Assembly: GCA_009746045.1 (NCBI GenBank)
Contig: RPFO01000670.1
Coordinates: 762,454 to 826,453, forward strand
Direction: 5' to 3'
DNA: 64,000 nt
Source of the DNA: Mesostigma viride
Taxonomy: Eukaryota; Streptophyta; Mesostigmatophyceae; Mesostigmatales; Mesostigmataceae
Shown here piece after piece: positions 30,428 through 40,699 of the stretch. Position numbers and translations under genes: made by a program. The notes under the pieces were generated by a model. That model ran no database searches and had not been told where the DNA came from. It worked only from the letters and a program-made list of their open reading frames with translations. The stretch's first letter is position 1; the number at the start of each line of letters is the position of its first letter.

Positions 30428-33400
30428 CTAGTGCAACCTGTGGGCCTTCTTGTACGCGTCTAGCAACCGCTTGCAGCCAGAGAGCTCCTTCTCCGTCCGC
30501 CAAGAGGCCTCTGCCCCATATCTAGTAAACTTCCACCGGATCCGATATTGGCGTTGACGACCACGCCCGAAATCGCGATGGGCGACAATCTCCTCGACCT
30601 CGTCCTCCTGTTCCCCTGTCTCCGGGTCGTATTCCACCGGAGCCGGGGGATTGAGTCTACCCTGGATCGAGTTCTGGTGGTACAGCTTGAGCTGGTCGCG
30701 GTGGAAGGTTGTCGCGGTGCCCCATGAGATGGGCACGTCCACCTTGAACATGACATCATCCCATTTCTCCAGCACTTGGTGGGGCCCCAGGTACATGGGC
30801 CGGAGCTTCGTTTTGAGCTCCCCTTCCACCTTCTGGGAGAATCGACCGAGCTGGGGTCCCTCTACCAGGACCCAGTCCCCGACCTCGATGTCCGGTGCTC
30901 TAGAGTCCCGCTTGCCTTCCACGCGAGCCATGTTGCGCTCGGCAGCGGCCCGGTACCCTTTAACCGCACTGTTGTGAGCTTGGCGCATCTTTTCCAGCAG
31001 GCTGCTCACGCCCGCCAGAGTAGTGCGCAGCACCTCCGGTTCCGCCAGCGCCGGACTCGTCAGCAAGTCGGTCGGCGTCAGCGGATGCCTTCCCGTGTTG
31101 AGAAAGAACGGGGTTAGGCCATGGGCTGCCTGTGGTGCGTTGTTCAAGGAGAACTCCACCAAGCACAGCAACTCCTCCCAGTTGCTGCCCACCTCGTCGG
31201 TGTAATGGCGCATGGTTTCCTGTACCGTGCGGTTGAGTCGCTCCACCAGATGGGAGGACGAGCTGTGATAAGCCGTCCCTAGCGACACCTTGGTTCCCAG
31301 GCAGTCGAAGAACTCCTGCCAGAACCGGGCGGTGAAGAGCGTGTCCCGGTCCGAGATGAACTGGCGGCTGAGCCCGTGGAACCGGAAGACGTGGTTGAGG
31401 TACAGTTTGGCACACCCCTCGGCCGTGAGGTCAGCCGGACAGGGGGCCAGGTGACACATGCGCGTGAGTCGGTCCACGAACACCAAGATCTTGCTGTTGC
31501 CGTTCTTGGTCTTCTTAAAGGGGCCGACGAAATCCATCTGGATCGAGTCCCAGGGACCCAGGGGATCAGGTAGCGTCTTTGGGACAGCCTGAGTACCCGT
31601 GTTCTGGGACTTGGCTATCTGGCACGACGGGCATTCGCGTATATAGGCCGCAATGTAGTCCTTCATGCCAGGCCAGTAGAAGTGACGACGTGCCCTTGGT
31701 AGCAGTCGCCCAATGCCCTGGTGACCGCCGACTAGGGAGTCGTGGAGCTCGTGGAGCAAGGCTGCTCGACAGAGCTCGGGTATGTAGAGGCGCCACGTGT
31801 CCGGGCGCACCATGACGTATAGGCGACCCTCTTGGAACTTGCACGGGAGCCTACCCATCATCTTGGGGTGTGACTTGATCACCTCCAAGGCGGCCGGCTC
31901 GGTAACCGTGAAGCGGCTGATCAGCATCTCCAGGGGGGAAGTGACCGTATACGCATCGGCCTCGTCCTCCTCCTCCGGTTGGTCCAGCGCCGAGTGTAGG
32001 TACTCAGACACGACCACCGGGGATCCAAGAGGTTCCAGATGAAAAATAGCCTGAGCCACAGCGCCAAGGGGAACCCGTGTGTGGGACCCCTCCCCTTCCC
32101 CGGGGGACCGCGCGTCCACGCGCTGGTCGTCGTCGCCATCGGGGGGCGACAAGGCATCCGGAGTGGTATGACTCATGTGAAACAGGTGGCGCGCCCGCGG
32201 CGACCGTGGGAGGTCATCGTAGAGCGGGGCGCCAGGCGCCTCCTCACAGGTGGTATGGAGCACCCCCATGTCCTCATAGAACCAGTAGTCAGCACGACGG
32301 GAGAGGGCGTCGGGCACCACGTTGTCCGCACCCTTCACATACTGGATCTTAAAAGGGGCAAACTGGGAAAGGTACTCCATCCACCTGGCCTGACGGGGCG
32401 TCAGATTTGGCTGCGTCAAGAGGTGGGTCAGGGGCCTATGGTCGGTGTGAATAATCAAACGGGCGGGGTCGAGGTCCCCTGTCTCGCTGACTGCAACATC
32501 AAACTGCGCGCCCAACAGGTGGTGGCGCCATGTGTGGCAACAGTAGACCACAGCCAACAGCTCTTGCTGGTGGACCGGATAGTTCCGCTCGGCGGGGATC
32601 ATTGTGCGGGAGATGTACTCAACCGGTTGCAAGCCCTTGCCTTGGTCCTGCAAGAGGACCCCGCCGATAGCCACCTTGCTCGCATCCGTCGCAACCACAA
32701 AAGGAAGGGACGGGTCTGGGAGCACGAGCACGGGTGCCGCGGTCAAACTGGCCTTGAGGGCCTCAAAGGCCTGCTGGCACTGTGCCGACCAGACGAAGGA
32801 TACGCCCTTCTTGAGGAGAGCGTTGATGGGCGACGCGATCGTGGCAAACCGGGGGATGAAGCGTCGATAGTATGACGCAATCCCCAGAAAGCTACGCACG
32901 CCCTTCACGTCTGTCGGAGCTGGCCACTGTTGGACAGAGGCGATCTTCTCCGGGTCCGTGGCCACGCCTGCCGCTGAAAGCGTGTGGCCCAGGAACGGGA
33001 CGCTGCGCCCCGCACGGACCTTAGCCCTGCGGGCCGAGAGATGCTCGTCCTCCATAATGCGCAGGACCGTATCGACGTCCTCCAGGTGCTCCTCGAAGGT
33101 CTTGGAGTACACGAGGATGTCATCCAGATAGGCCAAAGCGCAAGTGCGTTTCCAGGACCAGGGCGGCTTGTCCCCCTTGCGAGGGTCGCGCAGGTCACTG
33201 GATACCTGTGGCAGGTGTGCAGTCCCCATGACGGGCCGCAAGATGTCGTTCATGAGCATCTGGAAGCTGGCTGGTGAGTTGCAAAGCCCCATCGCCGCCA
33301 CACGGAACTGGTAGTGTCCGTATGGCGTATTGAAGGCCGTCTTGTGACAGTCCTCTTCAGCGATGCGGAGCTGCCAAAACCCATCGGCGCAGTCGATCAC

Positions 33401-34669
33401 CGTGAAGCAGGTGGCGCCCTGCACTCGATTGAAGATGTCATCAATGCGCGGGAGCGGGTACTTGGACTTGACAGTGATCGCGTTGAGCTTCCTGTAGTCG
33501 GTGACGAGCCGCCACTTGCCCCCAGGCTTGGGCACTAGGAGTACCCCAGCGGAGAAAGGGCTGTTACTGGGCTCAATCAGACCACGCTCAAGGAGGGCCA
33601 TCAGGATCTTCTTGAGCTCCATCAGCTCGACTGGCCCCATCCGGTACATCGGGGACGTGGTGGGCCCGAAGCCTTCCTTGAGGCGGATATGGTGCAGCAC
33701 AGAACGGGGCGGGGGAAACTGCGGTGTAGACTCGTCGAACAGCTTCTCCCGCTTGGCCAGGATGGCGTTGTAGCGCGCGATCTCGTCGTCAGTGAAGTCG
33801 GTGCCGATCTCCAGCAGCTCCTCAAGCAGGGGCACAGAGTCAAGGCGGTACATGTAGTACTCCTTGCCCTTCTGCAGGTTGCGCGCGAGCGTCTTGCTGC
33901 TCATCAGCATCTGAGATGCATGGCGTCGTGGCTTCTCGGGCCCCGCGTCGTGCTGAACGTTGTGCACCTCGGTGCCGTGCGCCAGATACTCGTGCCGTGG
34001 GCACCAGAAGGAGCCATCAGGGAACCAAACCACCCGTCGCTTGACACTGATCGTCACGTCCTGGGCGTCCTGCCAATCAACGCCCAGGATGATGTCAGCG
34101 GCGCCCAGCGGCGCCACTGTGGCTGTTACCTCCACTGGTATGCCCTGGACAACCGCCTTGAGGTCCACGAGGCCAGGTGACGGGTGCTTGTTACCATCGG
34201 CATACCGGACGTTGATGGGCGTCGGGTGTGGTCGAATCGTGTAGCCAGCGCGTCGCACAAGGGCCTCATGGATAAAGGATGTGGTCGCCCCCGTATCCAC
34301 CATAAACTTAACATCCAGGATCGTCTTCTCCTTCAGAAACGGGTCAAGTGTGGTGGTAGGGAGCGCCAGTCCACCACTGAAGATTAAAAGTGTTCTGGTG
34401 CTTGGTGAAGCATAGGGCGGCGAGGCCTCCGGGGCCTGTCCGCTAGACCTATCTACACTATTGGCTGAAGCGGGGTCGACCGCGGTCGCCGACACGCCTG
34501 CATCTGAAGAGGGCAAGGAGACCGCTGGGGCCTGCCCGCCCGTCCTATCTACATTATTGACTAACGCTACATCGGCCTCAGGGGTGGCCGCGCCCACATC
34601 CGGTGCAGGCGGCTGTTCTACCTGGTTGACTAAGTCTACTCCTACTTCTACCCCTGTGGGAAGGGGCAC
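30428..34669 (-). CDS. pol: Pol polyprotein of element B, 1413 aa
   Basis: Full-length and open. Same domain order and residues as in A: DTG protease, YLDD reverse transcriptase, RNase H, HHCC and DD35E integrase, chromodomain. Most differences from A lie in the N-terminal linker before the protease, where VDRTGGQAP-type repeats vary in number and spacing. As in A, the frame begins at a GTG overlapping the gag stop, so expression as a gag-pol fusion is likely. Confidence 0.95.
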   Translation of the reverse strand: MPLPTGVEVGVDLVNQVEQPPAPDVGAATPEADVALVNNVDRTGGQAPAVSLPSSDAGVSATAVDPASANSVDRSSGQAPEASPPYASPSTRTLLIFSGGLALPTTTLDPFLKEKTILDVKFMVDTGATTSFIHEALVRRAGYTIRPHPTPINVRYADGNKHPSPGLVDLKAVVQGIPVEVTATVAPLGAADIILGVDWQDAQDVTISVKRRVVWFPDGSFWCPRHEYLAHGTEVHNVQHDAGPEKPRRHASQMLMSSKTLARNLQKGKEYYMYRLDSVPLLEELLEIGTDFTDDEIARYNAILAKREKLFDESTPQFPPPRSVLHHIRLKEGFGPTTSPMYRMGPVELMELKKILMALLERGLIEPSNSPFSAGVLLVPKPGGKWRLVTDYRKLNAITVKSKYPLPRIDDIFNRVQGATCFTVIDCADGFWQLRIAEEDCHKTAFNTPYGHYQFRVAAMGLCNSPASFQMLMNDILRPVMGTAHLPQVSSDLRDPRKGDKPPWSWKRTCALAYLDDILVYSKTFEEHLEDVDTVLRIMEDEHLSARRAKVRAGRSVPFLGHTLSAAGVATDPEKIASVQQWPAPTDVKGVRSFLGIASYYRRFIPRFATIASPINALLKKGVSFVWSAQCQQAFEALKASLTAAPVLVLPDPSLPFVVATDASKVAIGGVLLQDQGKGLQPVEYISRTMIPAERNYPVHQQELLAVVYCCHTWRHHLLGAQFDVAVSETGDLDPARLIIHTDHRPLTHLLTQPNLTPRQARWMEYLSQFAPFKIQYVKGADNVVPDALSRRADYWFYEDMGVLHTTCEEAPGAPLYDDLPRSPRARHLFHMSHTTPDALSPPDGDDDQRVDARSPGEGEGSHTRVPLGAVAQAIFHLEPLGSPVVVSEYLHSALDQPEEEDEADAYTVTSPLEMLISRFTVTEPAALEVIKSHPKMMGRLPCKFQEGRLYVMVRPDTWRLYIPELCRAALLHELHDSLVGGHQGIGRLLPRARRHFYWPGMKDYIAAYIRECPSCQIAKSQNTGTQAVPKTLPDPLGPWDSIQMDFVGPFKKTKNGNSKILVFVDRLTRMCHLAPCPADLTAEGCAKLYLNHVFRFHGLSRQFISDRDTLFTARFWQEFFDCLGTKVSLGTAYHSSSSHLVERLNRTVQETMRHYTDEVGSNWEELLCLVEFSLNNAPQAAHGLTPFFLNTGRHPLTPTDLLTSPALAEPEVLRTTLAGVSSLLEKMRQAHNSAVKGYRAAAERNMARVEGKRDSRAPDIEVGDWVLVEGPQLGRFSQKVEGELKTKLRPMYLGPHQVLEKWDDVMFKVDVPISWGTATTFHRDQLKLYHQNSIQGRLNPPAPVEYDPETGEQEDEVEEIVAHRDFGRGRQRQYRIRWKFTRYGAEASWRTEKELSGCKRLLDAYKKAHRLH

Positions 34670-36879
34670 TACGCGCGAGGATCGCGGGGCCGGGAGGCCG
34701 CCTCGTCCGACCTTCCGGTCCCCCCTTCCCCCTCATCCGAGTCGTCGTCGTCGCCGGGGTTGAGCGCCTCATACTCGTCACCTCCAGCCTCGGACGCCTG
34801 TTGCTGCGCCAGGATCTCATTGAGCTCGCGCACTGTCCGAGAGAACGATGCTGGGAAGCGGGGTGTCTGGAACTGGTTGGGCTGCGTGCGCGCGTCGCGC
34901 AGCTTGGCAGCCCGCGCGCCTGCGTTGCGCGGGCGAGCATCCCGCGCTGCCGGCGCTGGGCGCCTCTCAAAGGCGGGACCAGAAAACTTGGGGGCCTCCT
35001 TGGTGGCCTCCGTCGCCGTGCTGGTGCGCGCCTTGAGGCGCGGGCAATCCTTCTTGAGGTGCCCGACCTCGTGACACATGAAACAGCGGGCTTTGGACGC
35101 ATCGATGGCGTGCAGTTGGGCAGCCGGCTGCTCGTCGTCATTGGACTCCTCCCCCTCCGACGGGTCGGGTTCCACCTCAGTGAAGTGGACACGGCGTGTC
35201 ATCGTGGATGAGGCGAACCGGCGGGTGCTGGTGTAGCGCGGCTGCTTGACGACGTCGGCCACCTGTAGAAGGTACTGCTGGACAGCGTGGATGTCAAGCT
35301 TGTCCCAGGGAACCTCGGCATAGTGCTTCTTAACCTCAGCGAGGAGGTCGGGATGGATGGCCTCCAAAAACCGAATCTTGTACTCGGTCCACGTCAGGTC
35401 CCCGGTCAACCGCGCCGCAAAGGAATCAAAAGTGGTGAGGAACTCCGCCAAGTCAGTGTTGCCCTGACGTAGGCGGCCGAACTCAAACCGCTCGGTCAGT
35501 CGATAGCCGGGAGGGATGAGCTTGCGCCGGATGCGCTCGTGCAGTTCCTCGACCGTCTGCGGGTATGACTGGGCCGCCACACTCTCAACGTTAAGCATCC
35601 CGACCACTGATGGGTCCATACACTTCACCACCACGTAGGGGATCAGAACCTTGGTGGCCAGCTGCCACTCATGGTGTTCACACCATACAGTGTACAACTG
35701 TTGCCACATACGAGCCCACTCGTCAATCTCACGGGGAGTCATGCCCGCATGGAGCTTGGGCACCGCCTTAAAATCTGGCATAGGCGGCGCCTTGACAGGG
35801 TCAGGTCGCAGGGGGCCACCCTTGCTGCAGTACGCGGGGCTAGAAAAGGTGAGGGGATGGTGACACCGCGTCCGCATCTCCTGGTGCGAACCCCTTCCTG
35901 CAGTTTGGTCATGCCCACGTTGGGACACGAAGGTGTCCTCCGCACGCTCGGGATCGAAGTCGCCGGATACTCGGCGGGGCGCGTAGTCAGCGGACATCCG
36001 TTGTGACGCAAAGGGGGCCGACTCACGCCGAACGCGAACGGACGTGGGATGCTCATAACCGGGGTCATCCAGGGGCAGCCGGCTGAAGTTAGCGTTGGTG
36101 GGCGCGCTCCTTGCTGGGAGGGAGGTGGATACGTAAGGAAAGGGGCCCGGGGGAGCATAGTCCTCCTCCTCGGGATCGTACTGCACGTGGGCCGACCCTG
36201 ACGTCTGCGGTGGGGGTCTGGACCAGCTCTCGTGCGCTCCAAAGGAGACCCGACGGGGATCCCTTCCAGGGCCCGGCCCCGGCCCGCCGCGGCCACGCCC
36301 TGCCCAAGGGTGAGTCAGGCTCGGGCGGCCACGCGCGTATGCCCCCAATTGAGAGGGCTGCACGAACTCAGGCGGCGGAGCGAACGGCGAGCTAGCTACC
36401 GGGCTAAAAGCGACCTCTATATCTTCATCTTCCTCCGGCACAACTTCCACGGATGGTGGTCGCTGCGTGGGAGGTACCCTGTTCCATTCGCCCAGATGCT
36501 CAGTCGGTCGTGGCCGCGATTGCTGCTGGGGCTGTCGCTGTTGCTCCGACTGCTGCTGCTGCTGCTGCGACTGCTGCTGTCGCTGCGGCGACTGCTGAGA
36601 CTGATGCTGTCGCTGCGGCGACTGCTGAGGCTGATGCTGTCGCTGCGGCGACTGCTGTTGCTGACCAAACCCTAGGGCAGCTTGTTCTAGCTGCGTCTCA
36701 AGAGTCGTCTGCCGTTGTGCGGTAACCCTAGCGGCTGCCTCGGATCTCCGGGACCCACTGGAACTCCGACTAGCCGTGCTAGCTATTTCCTGTTCTTCCC
36801 TGCTATTGTCCTCCGGGGACTGTGTCTCTCTACGGCCCTCCGGGGGCTGTGCTTTACCACCACCTCGCTTCTTAGGCAT
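34669..36879 (-). CDS. gag: Gag polyprotein of element B, 736 aa
   Basis: Starts MPKKRGGGKAQPPEG. The Gln-rich region (residues about 75-120) is built from repeated SPQRQ(H/Q)Q units, unlike the purer Gln run of A. The capsid part is almost identical to A, and the CCHC knuckle CFMCHEVGHLKKDC is intact. The sixth G of the gag-end run is present, so the tail matches element A. The first 380 residues are far more diverged from A than the capsid. Confidence 0.93.
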   Translation of the reverse strand: MPKKRGGGKAQPPEGRRETQSPEDNSREEQEIASTASRSSSGSRRSEAAARVTAQRQTTLETQLEQAALGFGQQQQSPQRQHQPQQSPQRQHQSQQSPQRQQQSQQQQQQSEQQRQPQQQSRPRPTEHLGEWNRVPPTQRPPSVEVVPEEDEDIEVAFSPVASSPFAPPPEFVQPSQLGAYARGRPSLTHPWAGRGRGGPGPGPGRDPRRVSFGAHESWSRPPPQTSGSAHVQYDPEEEDYAPPGPFPYVSTSLPARSAPTNANFSRLPLDDPGYEHPTSVRVRRESAPFASQRMSADYAPRRVSGDFDPERAEDTFVSQRGHDQTAGRGSHQEMRTRCHHPLTFSSPAYCSKGGPLRPDPVKAPPMPDFKAVPKLHAGMTPREIDEWARMWQQLYTVWCEHHEWQLATKVLIPYVVVKCMDPSVVGMLNVESVAAQSYPQTVEELHERIRRKLIPPGYRLTERFEFGRLRQGNTDLAEFLTTFDSFAARLTGDLTWTEYKIRFLEAIHPDLLAEVKKHYAEVPWDKLDIHAVQQYLLQVADVVKQPRYTSTRRFASSTMTRRVHFTEVEPDPSEGEESNDDEQPAAQLHAIDASKARCFMCHEVGHLKKDCPRLKARTSTATEATKEAPKFSGPAFERRPAPAARDARPRNAGARAAKLRDARTQPNQFQTPRFPASFSRTVRELNEILAQQQASEAGGDEYEALNPGDDDDSDEGEGGTGRSDEAASRPRDPRA

Positions 36880-37044
36880 TTTGGGCCCGAGTACCGTACC
36901 AGCACCAGTACCTTACACAATACCTCCCCAACACAGGCAAGCAAGAGAGAGAAGAGGAAGCCACAACTACTTCTAATAGTAATTATATATTATCTGCTAA
37001 CTATTGTAGCTAAGCTAGTAGTTAGTATCACTATATACTGGTAT

Positions 37045-37416
37045 CTAGTAGTGATAGTGGGGCTTATGCCCTAGAGGATGGGCCCAGGTGAAGCTGCTCC
37101 AGTGCACGCAACACATCCTGTGCTGGGATCTGGGTGACACGCCTATGCTGGTGCAGCCCTTCTGGGAGGGGCATATTATCCTAATAAACTGATCTGCCTC
37201 CGCTAATGTATTAAATCCCTGCCATCTAGCTAACGACGCTGGGTGTAAGACTTTATCCTTAATATGATTACTACACGCAGCCCAACTATAGAAAATTCCT
37301 GGTTGGCCTGTGGCCCCGTCGTGTGCTACTGCATAGTATAGGTATTGGGATCTACCTCCTTGATTAATACGTCTATATCCTCCTTCATTATTACGTCTGC
37401 TGCGAGAGGTTCCCAT
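37045..37416 (-). pseudogene. Hybrid-binding-domain ORF of element B, frameshifted end
   Basis: Identical or nearly so to the element A protein from MGTSRSRRNN to EADQFIR, then shifted by loss of one base (AGGATAAT here, AGGGATAAT in A, near 37180). The hybrid-binding domain itself is complete, so a working but differently tailed product is possible. Confidence 0.75.
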
Positions 37417-38033
37417 GAACTACCGATTAGGTATAAAGCAATATCACATGGTATTACAGCAGGCAATGCAGGAAGGGGAAAGAAAGGAAGGAAAGCCCAC
37501 CCAGGTTACCTCTACGTGCAGGTGACGTGCTCACAGCGAGAGAGAAACACAAGGCAGAAACAGGACGTTCACAGACAGTACGAAAAACGTTGAGGTACAG
37601 CCACCGGCAACACAGTAAGGCAACGGCCAGCCGGTGACTACCCTCGAGCTGTAAGCAGCGTTGCCCTCCGGGGGTCCGCCCACAGCTCACGAAGGTCTGC
37701 CTCCGGGGCGACCCATTCACCAACAAGCACAAACATGAATAAAGAGCACGACAGAAAACAGAAACCCCGTTTCTACGCGCGTGGGTAAGACGGGAAGGGC
37801 AAGAAGGAAATCCTAGAATCTCTAACTTCTTACCTCGCTCATGGACGTCTAGCGTCCTTGAACACCCAACGATGGGCTAGGCGGTTTAGGATGGCGCCCC
37901 TGGCTGCGACGCTGGCGGCTATGACGACCCCGGGCTCGATCAGCACCCCTTTGCTGGGCTGGCTGAACCCGTTCAGCTCGATGCCTTGCCTAGGTTACGC
38001 ACGGCTCCGGGCCGCCATTCTAAACTCCCCTAA
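37417..38033 (-). other. Leader of element B
   Basis: Untranslated leader matching 1638-2247 of A, with indels. The two motif sites that read CCCCAGAGG in A read CCCCGGAGG here (near 37666 and 37700, minus strand). Confidence 0.6.
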
Positions 38034-38051
38034 CCTAACCTCCGATAACCA
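38034..38051 (-). promoter_or_regulatory. Primer-binding site of element B
   Basis: On the minus strand TGGTTATCGGAGGTTAGG begins one base inside the LTR end, exactly as in element A. Confidence 0.7.
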
Positions 38052-38052
38052 G

Positions 38053-38741
38053 TGTAACGAACCCATCCGGGTCGTGCGAAAGATCCTATGTTAGGGTGGT
38101 TAATATGGAAATCTGGGTCAACCGCTCACCACTCTCCGGGAGTGGTATTAACGGAGCAGTTGCGGCATTTACACTGCTACGGCTCACGGTGATTAATATT
38201 GCATTAATCTACACAACCCACATTCAGGATAGAGCCACCAAATGCAGTTGGAATTATGCCCCAGGTTCAGACAGGTGATAACACACACTTTATTCCGAAC
38301 CAAGAGGACGAGACTCTCGTCCTCGGACCAATTTCACCTAGGTCTGCCACCAAGCTGGCAAGGGGCGCCGACATGGCGCCGACCTTCCAGCGAATTCCAA
38401 AGCATGCAGTCCACACAAGATCCTCGGGTCGACATCGACCCCCGCCAGCTGGCTACAGAATCCACGCATGAGTACAATATCTCAACCAGCTGTAAAGTAC
38501 GCAGCGCGGCGCGAATGCACCGGCCTACTAGCTCTAGAAGATCTCGAACATCAACCTAGGCCCAAAATAACCGGTCCGAATCACACAAACTATCATAGTT
38601 CCATACAAAAATCCTGACCAAGGGACAATTCCCAAATTAAGTCCCGAAATGAATCCCAAAGTCCTACGGACTATGACAACAAGCCAAAATACATAATTTA
38701 TTCCATTGTTGCGCCCGTTCCAAAGGGTCGGGTTCGCAACA
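38053..38741 (-). repeat. 5' LTR of element B
   Basis: 689 bp. On the minus strand it runs TGTTGCGAAC to TTCGTTACA and aligns over its length with the A LTRs, with scattered substitutions and indels. The GAGGACGAGA hairpin and AATAAA are conserved. Confidence 0.92.
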
Positions 38742-38965
38742 GGCGCAGATACAGCACCGATCCTCTAGAGAATTCCAAATCATGCATTCCACGTAAGATC
38801 CCCGGGCCGACATCGACCCTCAACTACAGGATCCACGCATATAAGTACAACTGTACAAGCAAGATCTGAACTGGCGCGGCGCGACTGCACCGGCCCCTAG
38901 AAGGTCATATAGGATGACCTAGGACCAAAATAACTAGTCCAAATCACATGATTATCAAAGTCCAT
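38742..38965 (-). repeat. Fragment of the 3' LTR of element C
   Basis: A diverged LTR piece aligning with the part of LTR B at about 38365-38605. It begins exactly where LTR B ends and stops at AGTCCAT (38959-38965), the target duplication of LINE D. The LTR resumes at 40601. Confidence 0.75.
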
Positions 38966-39105
38966 TAATTAATTAATTAATTAATTAATTAATTAATTAA
39001 TTAATTAATTAATTAATTAATAGACACGTGAGTGCGTCGCGTGAGCATAATAAGTCCTCAGTGGGAGGGGAACATGCCCAGGATGGAATGGATGGTATAA
39101 GTTAT

Positions 39106-40593
39106 CTAGGTCCTAGTTACAGGGGTGTGGGCACCGCGGCCTGAATCGCTATGAATGCCATACTTGGTCACACGCGGAGCCCCCACAGGCTTGGGGGTGG
39201 TCTCCTTCATCACTACTTGCCATCTATCCTTGCGCACCATCTGCCTCCATATTACAGACAAACCAGGAGGCTGCCCAGGGGTGAGCCCGTCACGTCTAGT
39301 GTAGCACATGTCCATGCCGAGTCTATCACGAAAAGTCCACGGGTGGCGGCCCTGCCGCGCGCGGCCGGGGGCACGCCAGGTGAGGACATATCGCCCAGGC
39401 TGGGCGGGCTTGGTGCCAGCTAGTCTATCTGATGTATCTACCTGATCTGTGCGGGCCAGGTGCCCGGCTAGGCCCAGGCGCCTGTGCCTAATAATGTGGG
39501 AAACATAGGGCAAATCAGCGTACAAATTCTCATTACTAATGTGCAAACCAAAGGGGATGTTATTAAGGGCAGTTATATACATCGATTCCTTACGGAACCG
39601 ATACTAAGCGCTTAGTGTCGATTCCTTACGGAATCGATGTATATAACTAAGACTGTTGCGACACGCCGGCATCCCGGGTTCGAATCCCGCTAGGATCGTT
39701 CCGGGGGTGGATTTTTCGCCTAGTAATTCGAATAACGTTGCGGACGCTAATCGTTCGGCCTAATGTGTTAATCGAATAAGGCGAGTGCTCTCCGCTGACT
39801 AGGCGGTGTACCAGCGCTAGCTATTCGACTGATATGATGTGCTCAACCGGCTAATCATCTGTGTTGTTCGACGTCGTTCCGAAAATCGGCTAAGTCCCCG
39901 AAATCGGCTAATTTCCACGCGATGTCTCGCTATAATCGACTAGGCCTAGTTCGGTGGCTCGCTGGGCACCGAGTATGATAGGCCGCTGGCCTCTGACCCC
40001 CCGTCGAATAGGAAATTTCGACAATCGAATAAGGAAAATTCGATAATCGAATAGGAAAGTTCGATGGTCGAATAGGCAACTTCGATAATCGAATAGCCAA
40101 TTCGATGACCCGACTAGTATCGGCCTTAGCCTTGCCGGCGCAAGCAAAAGTTTTAGTTATATACATCGATTCCTTACGGAACCGATACTAAGCGCTTAGT
40201 GTCGATTCCTTACGGAATCGATGTATATAACTAGGGCCTTGCGCAGCATCTTGGTGACGGCGCCGTCGAGTCTTTGCTCCAGCTCCTGCGTCAGTGTCCA
40301 GGTCTCGGCGCCGTAGGTCAGGCCGGATCGTCAGAATGACGACCTTGAAGAGGTCACGCTTGACGATCCGGGGTAGGGCAGGGTTGCTCCACCAGCGGCG
40401 GTGGTCATGGAGGTGTGCCCACGCCATGCCGATCCGTGTCGTCATGTCGTCCTCGCAGTCGGGAAGCCAACTGCCGAGCAGCTTGAAGCGGCATGAAGGA
40501 GGGTAGTTGACCTCGGCATCGTCTAAGAGGCGGAGTGTGGGTGGGGGCCCTGCCATGCCGAGGGTCAGGGCCTCCGTTTTGGGGCTGATTTCT
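39106..40593 (-). pseudogene. LINE D reverse transcriptase C-terminal part
   Basis: Two pieces. Upstream (about 40593-40233, minus): GLEISPKTEALTLG, FKLLGSWLPDCEDDMTTRIGMAWAHL and KRDLFKVVILTI, the thumb-side conserved blocks of LINE reverse transcriptases (GLxINxxKTK and FKYLGS-like). Downstream (39570-39106): IRHRRLGLAGHLART, the typical RRLRWLGH motif near the end of such ORFs, then a Trp-rich tail. Removing element E and one AGGGC joins the two pieces in frame. The polymerase active site and endonuclease are missing through 5' truncation. Confidence 0.78.
39571..40232. mobile_element. Element E: 662-bp insertion with identical palindromic ends
   Basis: Both ends (39571-39648 and 40155-40232) are the same 78-bp sequence, itself a near-perfect palindrome (starts AGTTATATACATCGATTCC, centre TAAGCGCTTA, ends GTATATAACT). 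Direct and inverted repeats are therefore the same thing. AGGGC flanks the whole unit at 39566-39570 and 40233-40237, and its removal restores the LINE D frame. The 506-bp interior codes for nothing. It has a tRNA-like B box (GGTTCGAATCCC near 39680) and about five imperfect copies of TTCGATAATCGAATAGG near 40015-40105. It is non-autonomous; the superfamily was not recognised. Confidence 0.8.
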
Positions 40594-40600
40594 AGTCCAT

Positions 40601-40679
40601 ACAAACTAGAATAACAGGCCAAACTGCCTTAGTAATTTATTCCATTGTTGCGTCCGTTCTAAAGGGCCGGCACGCAACA
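40601..40679 (-). repeat. Start of the 3' LTR of element C
   Basis: On the minus strand it starts TGTTGCGTGCC, matching the first 79 bases of the A and B LTRs with substitutions, and is preceded (40680 up) by a purine-rich tract. LINE D splits it from 38742-38965. Confidence 0.75.
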
Positions 40680-40699
40680 CTCCTCTCCCCCCATGGGGG

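Larger units (their letters stand above)
29486..38741 (-). mobile_element. Ty3/Gypsy element B (5' LTR to ORF3), interrupted by A
   Basis: Sister subfamily of A in the opposite orientation. In minus-strand order: 5' LTR 38741-38053, PBS, hybrid-binding ORF, gag, pol, palindromic repeats, ORF3 5' part. ORF3 is then cut by element A and resumes at 932 going left, beyond the window. Its 5' LTR abuts a fragment (38742-38965) of the LTR of element C, so B inserted into C. The 3' LTR of B is outside the window, so its target duplication cannot be checked. Confidence 0.9.
38966..40593 (-). mobile_element. 5'-truncated LINE D with (TTAA)n tail
   Basis: Non-LTR fragment on the minus strand, flanked by AGTCCAT at 38959-38965 and 40594-40600. 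Its 3' tail is an approximately 55-bp (TTAA)n array at 38966-39020. It encodes only the end of a reverse transcriptase ORF and is interrupted by element E. Confidence 0.75.

Noticed and set aside
39675-39700. tRNA gene
   Set aside because: Only a T-arm/B-box-like GGTTCGAATCCC is present. No A box, no cloverleaf and no pairing acceptor stem could be found upstream.
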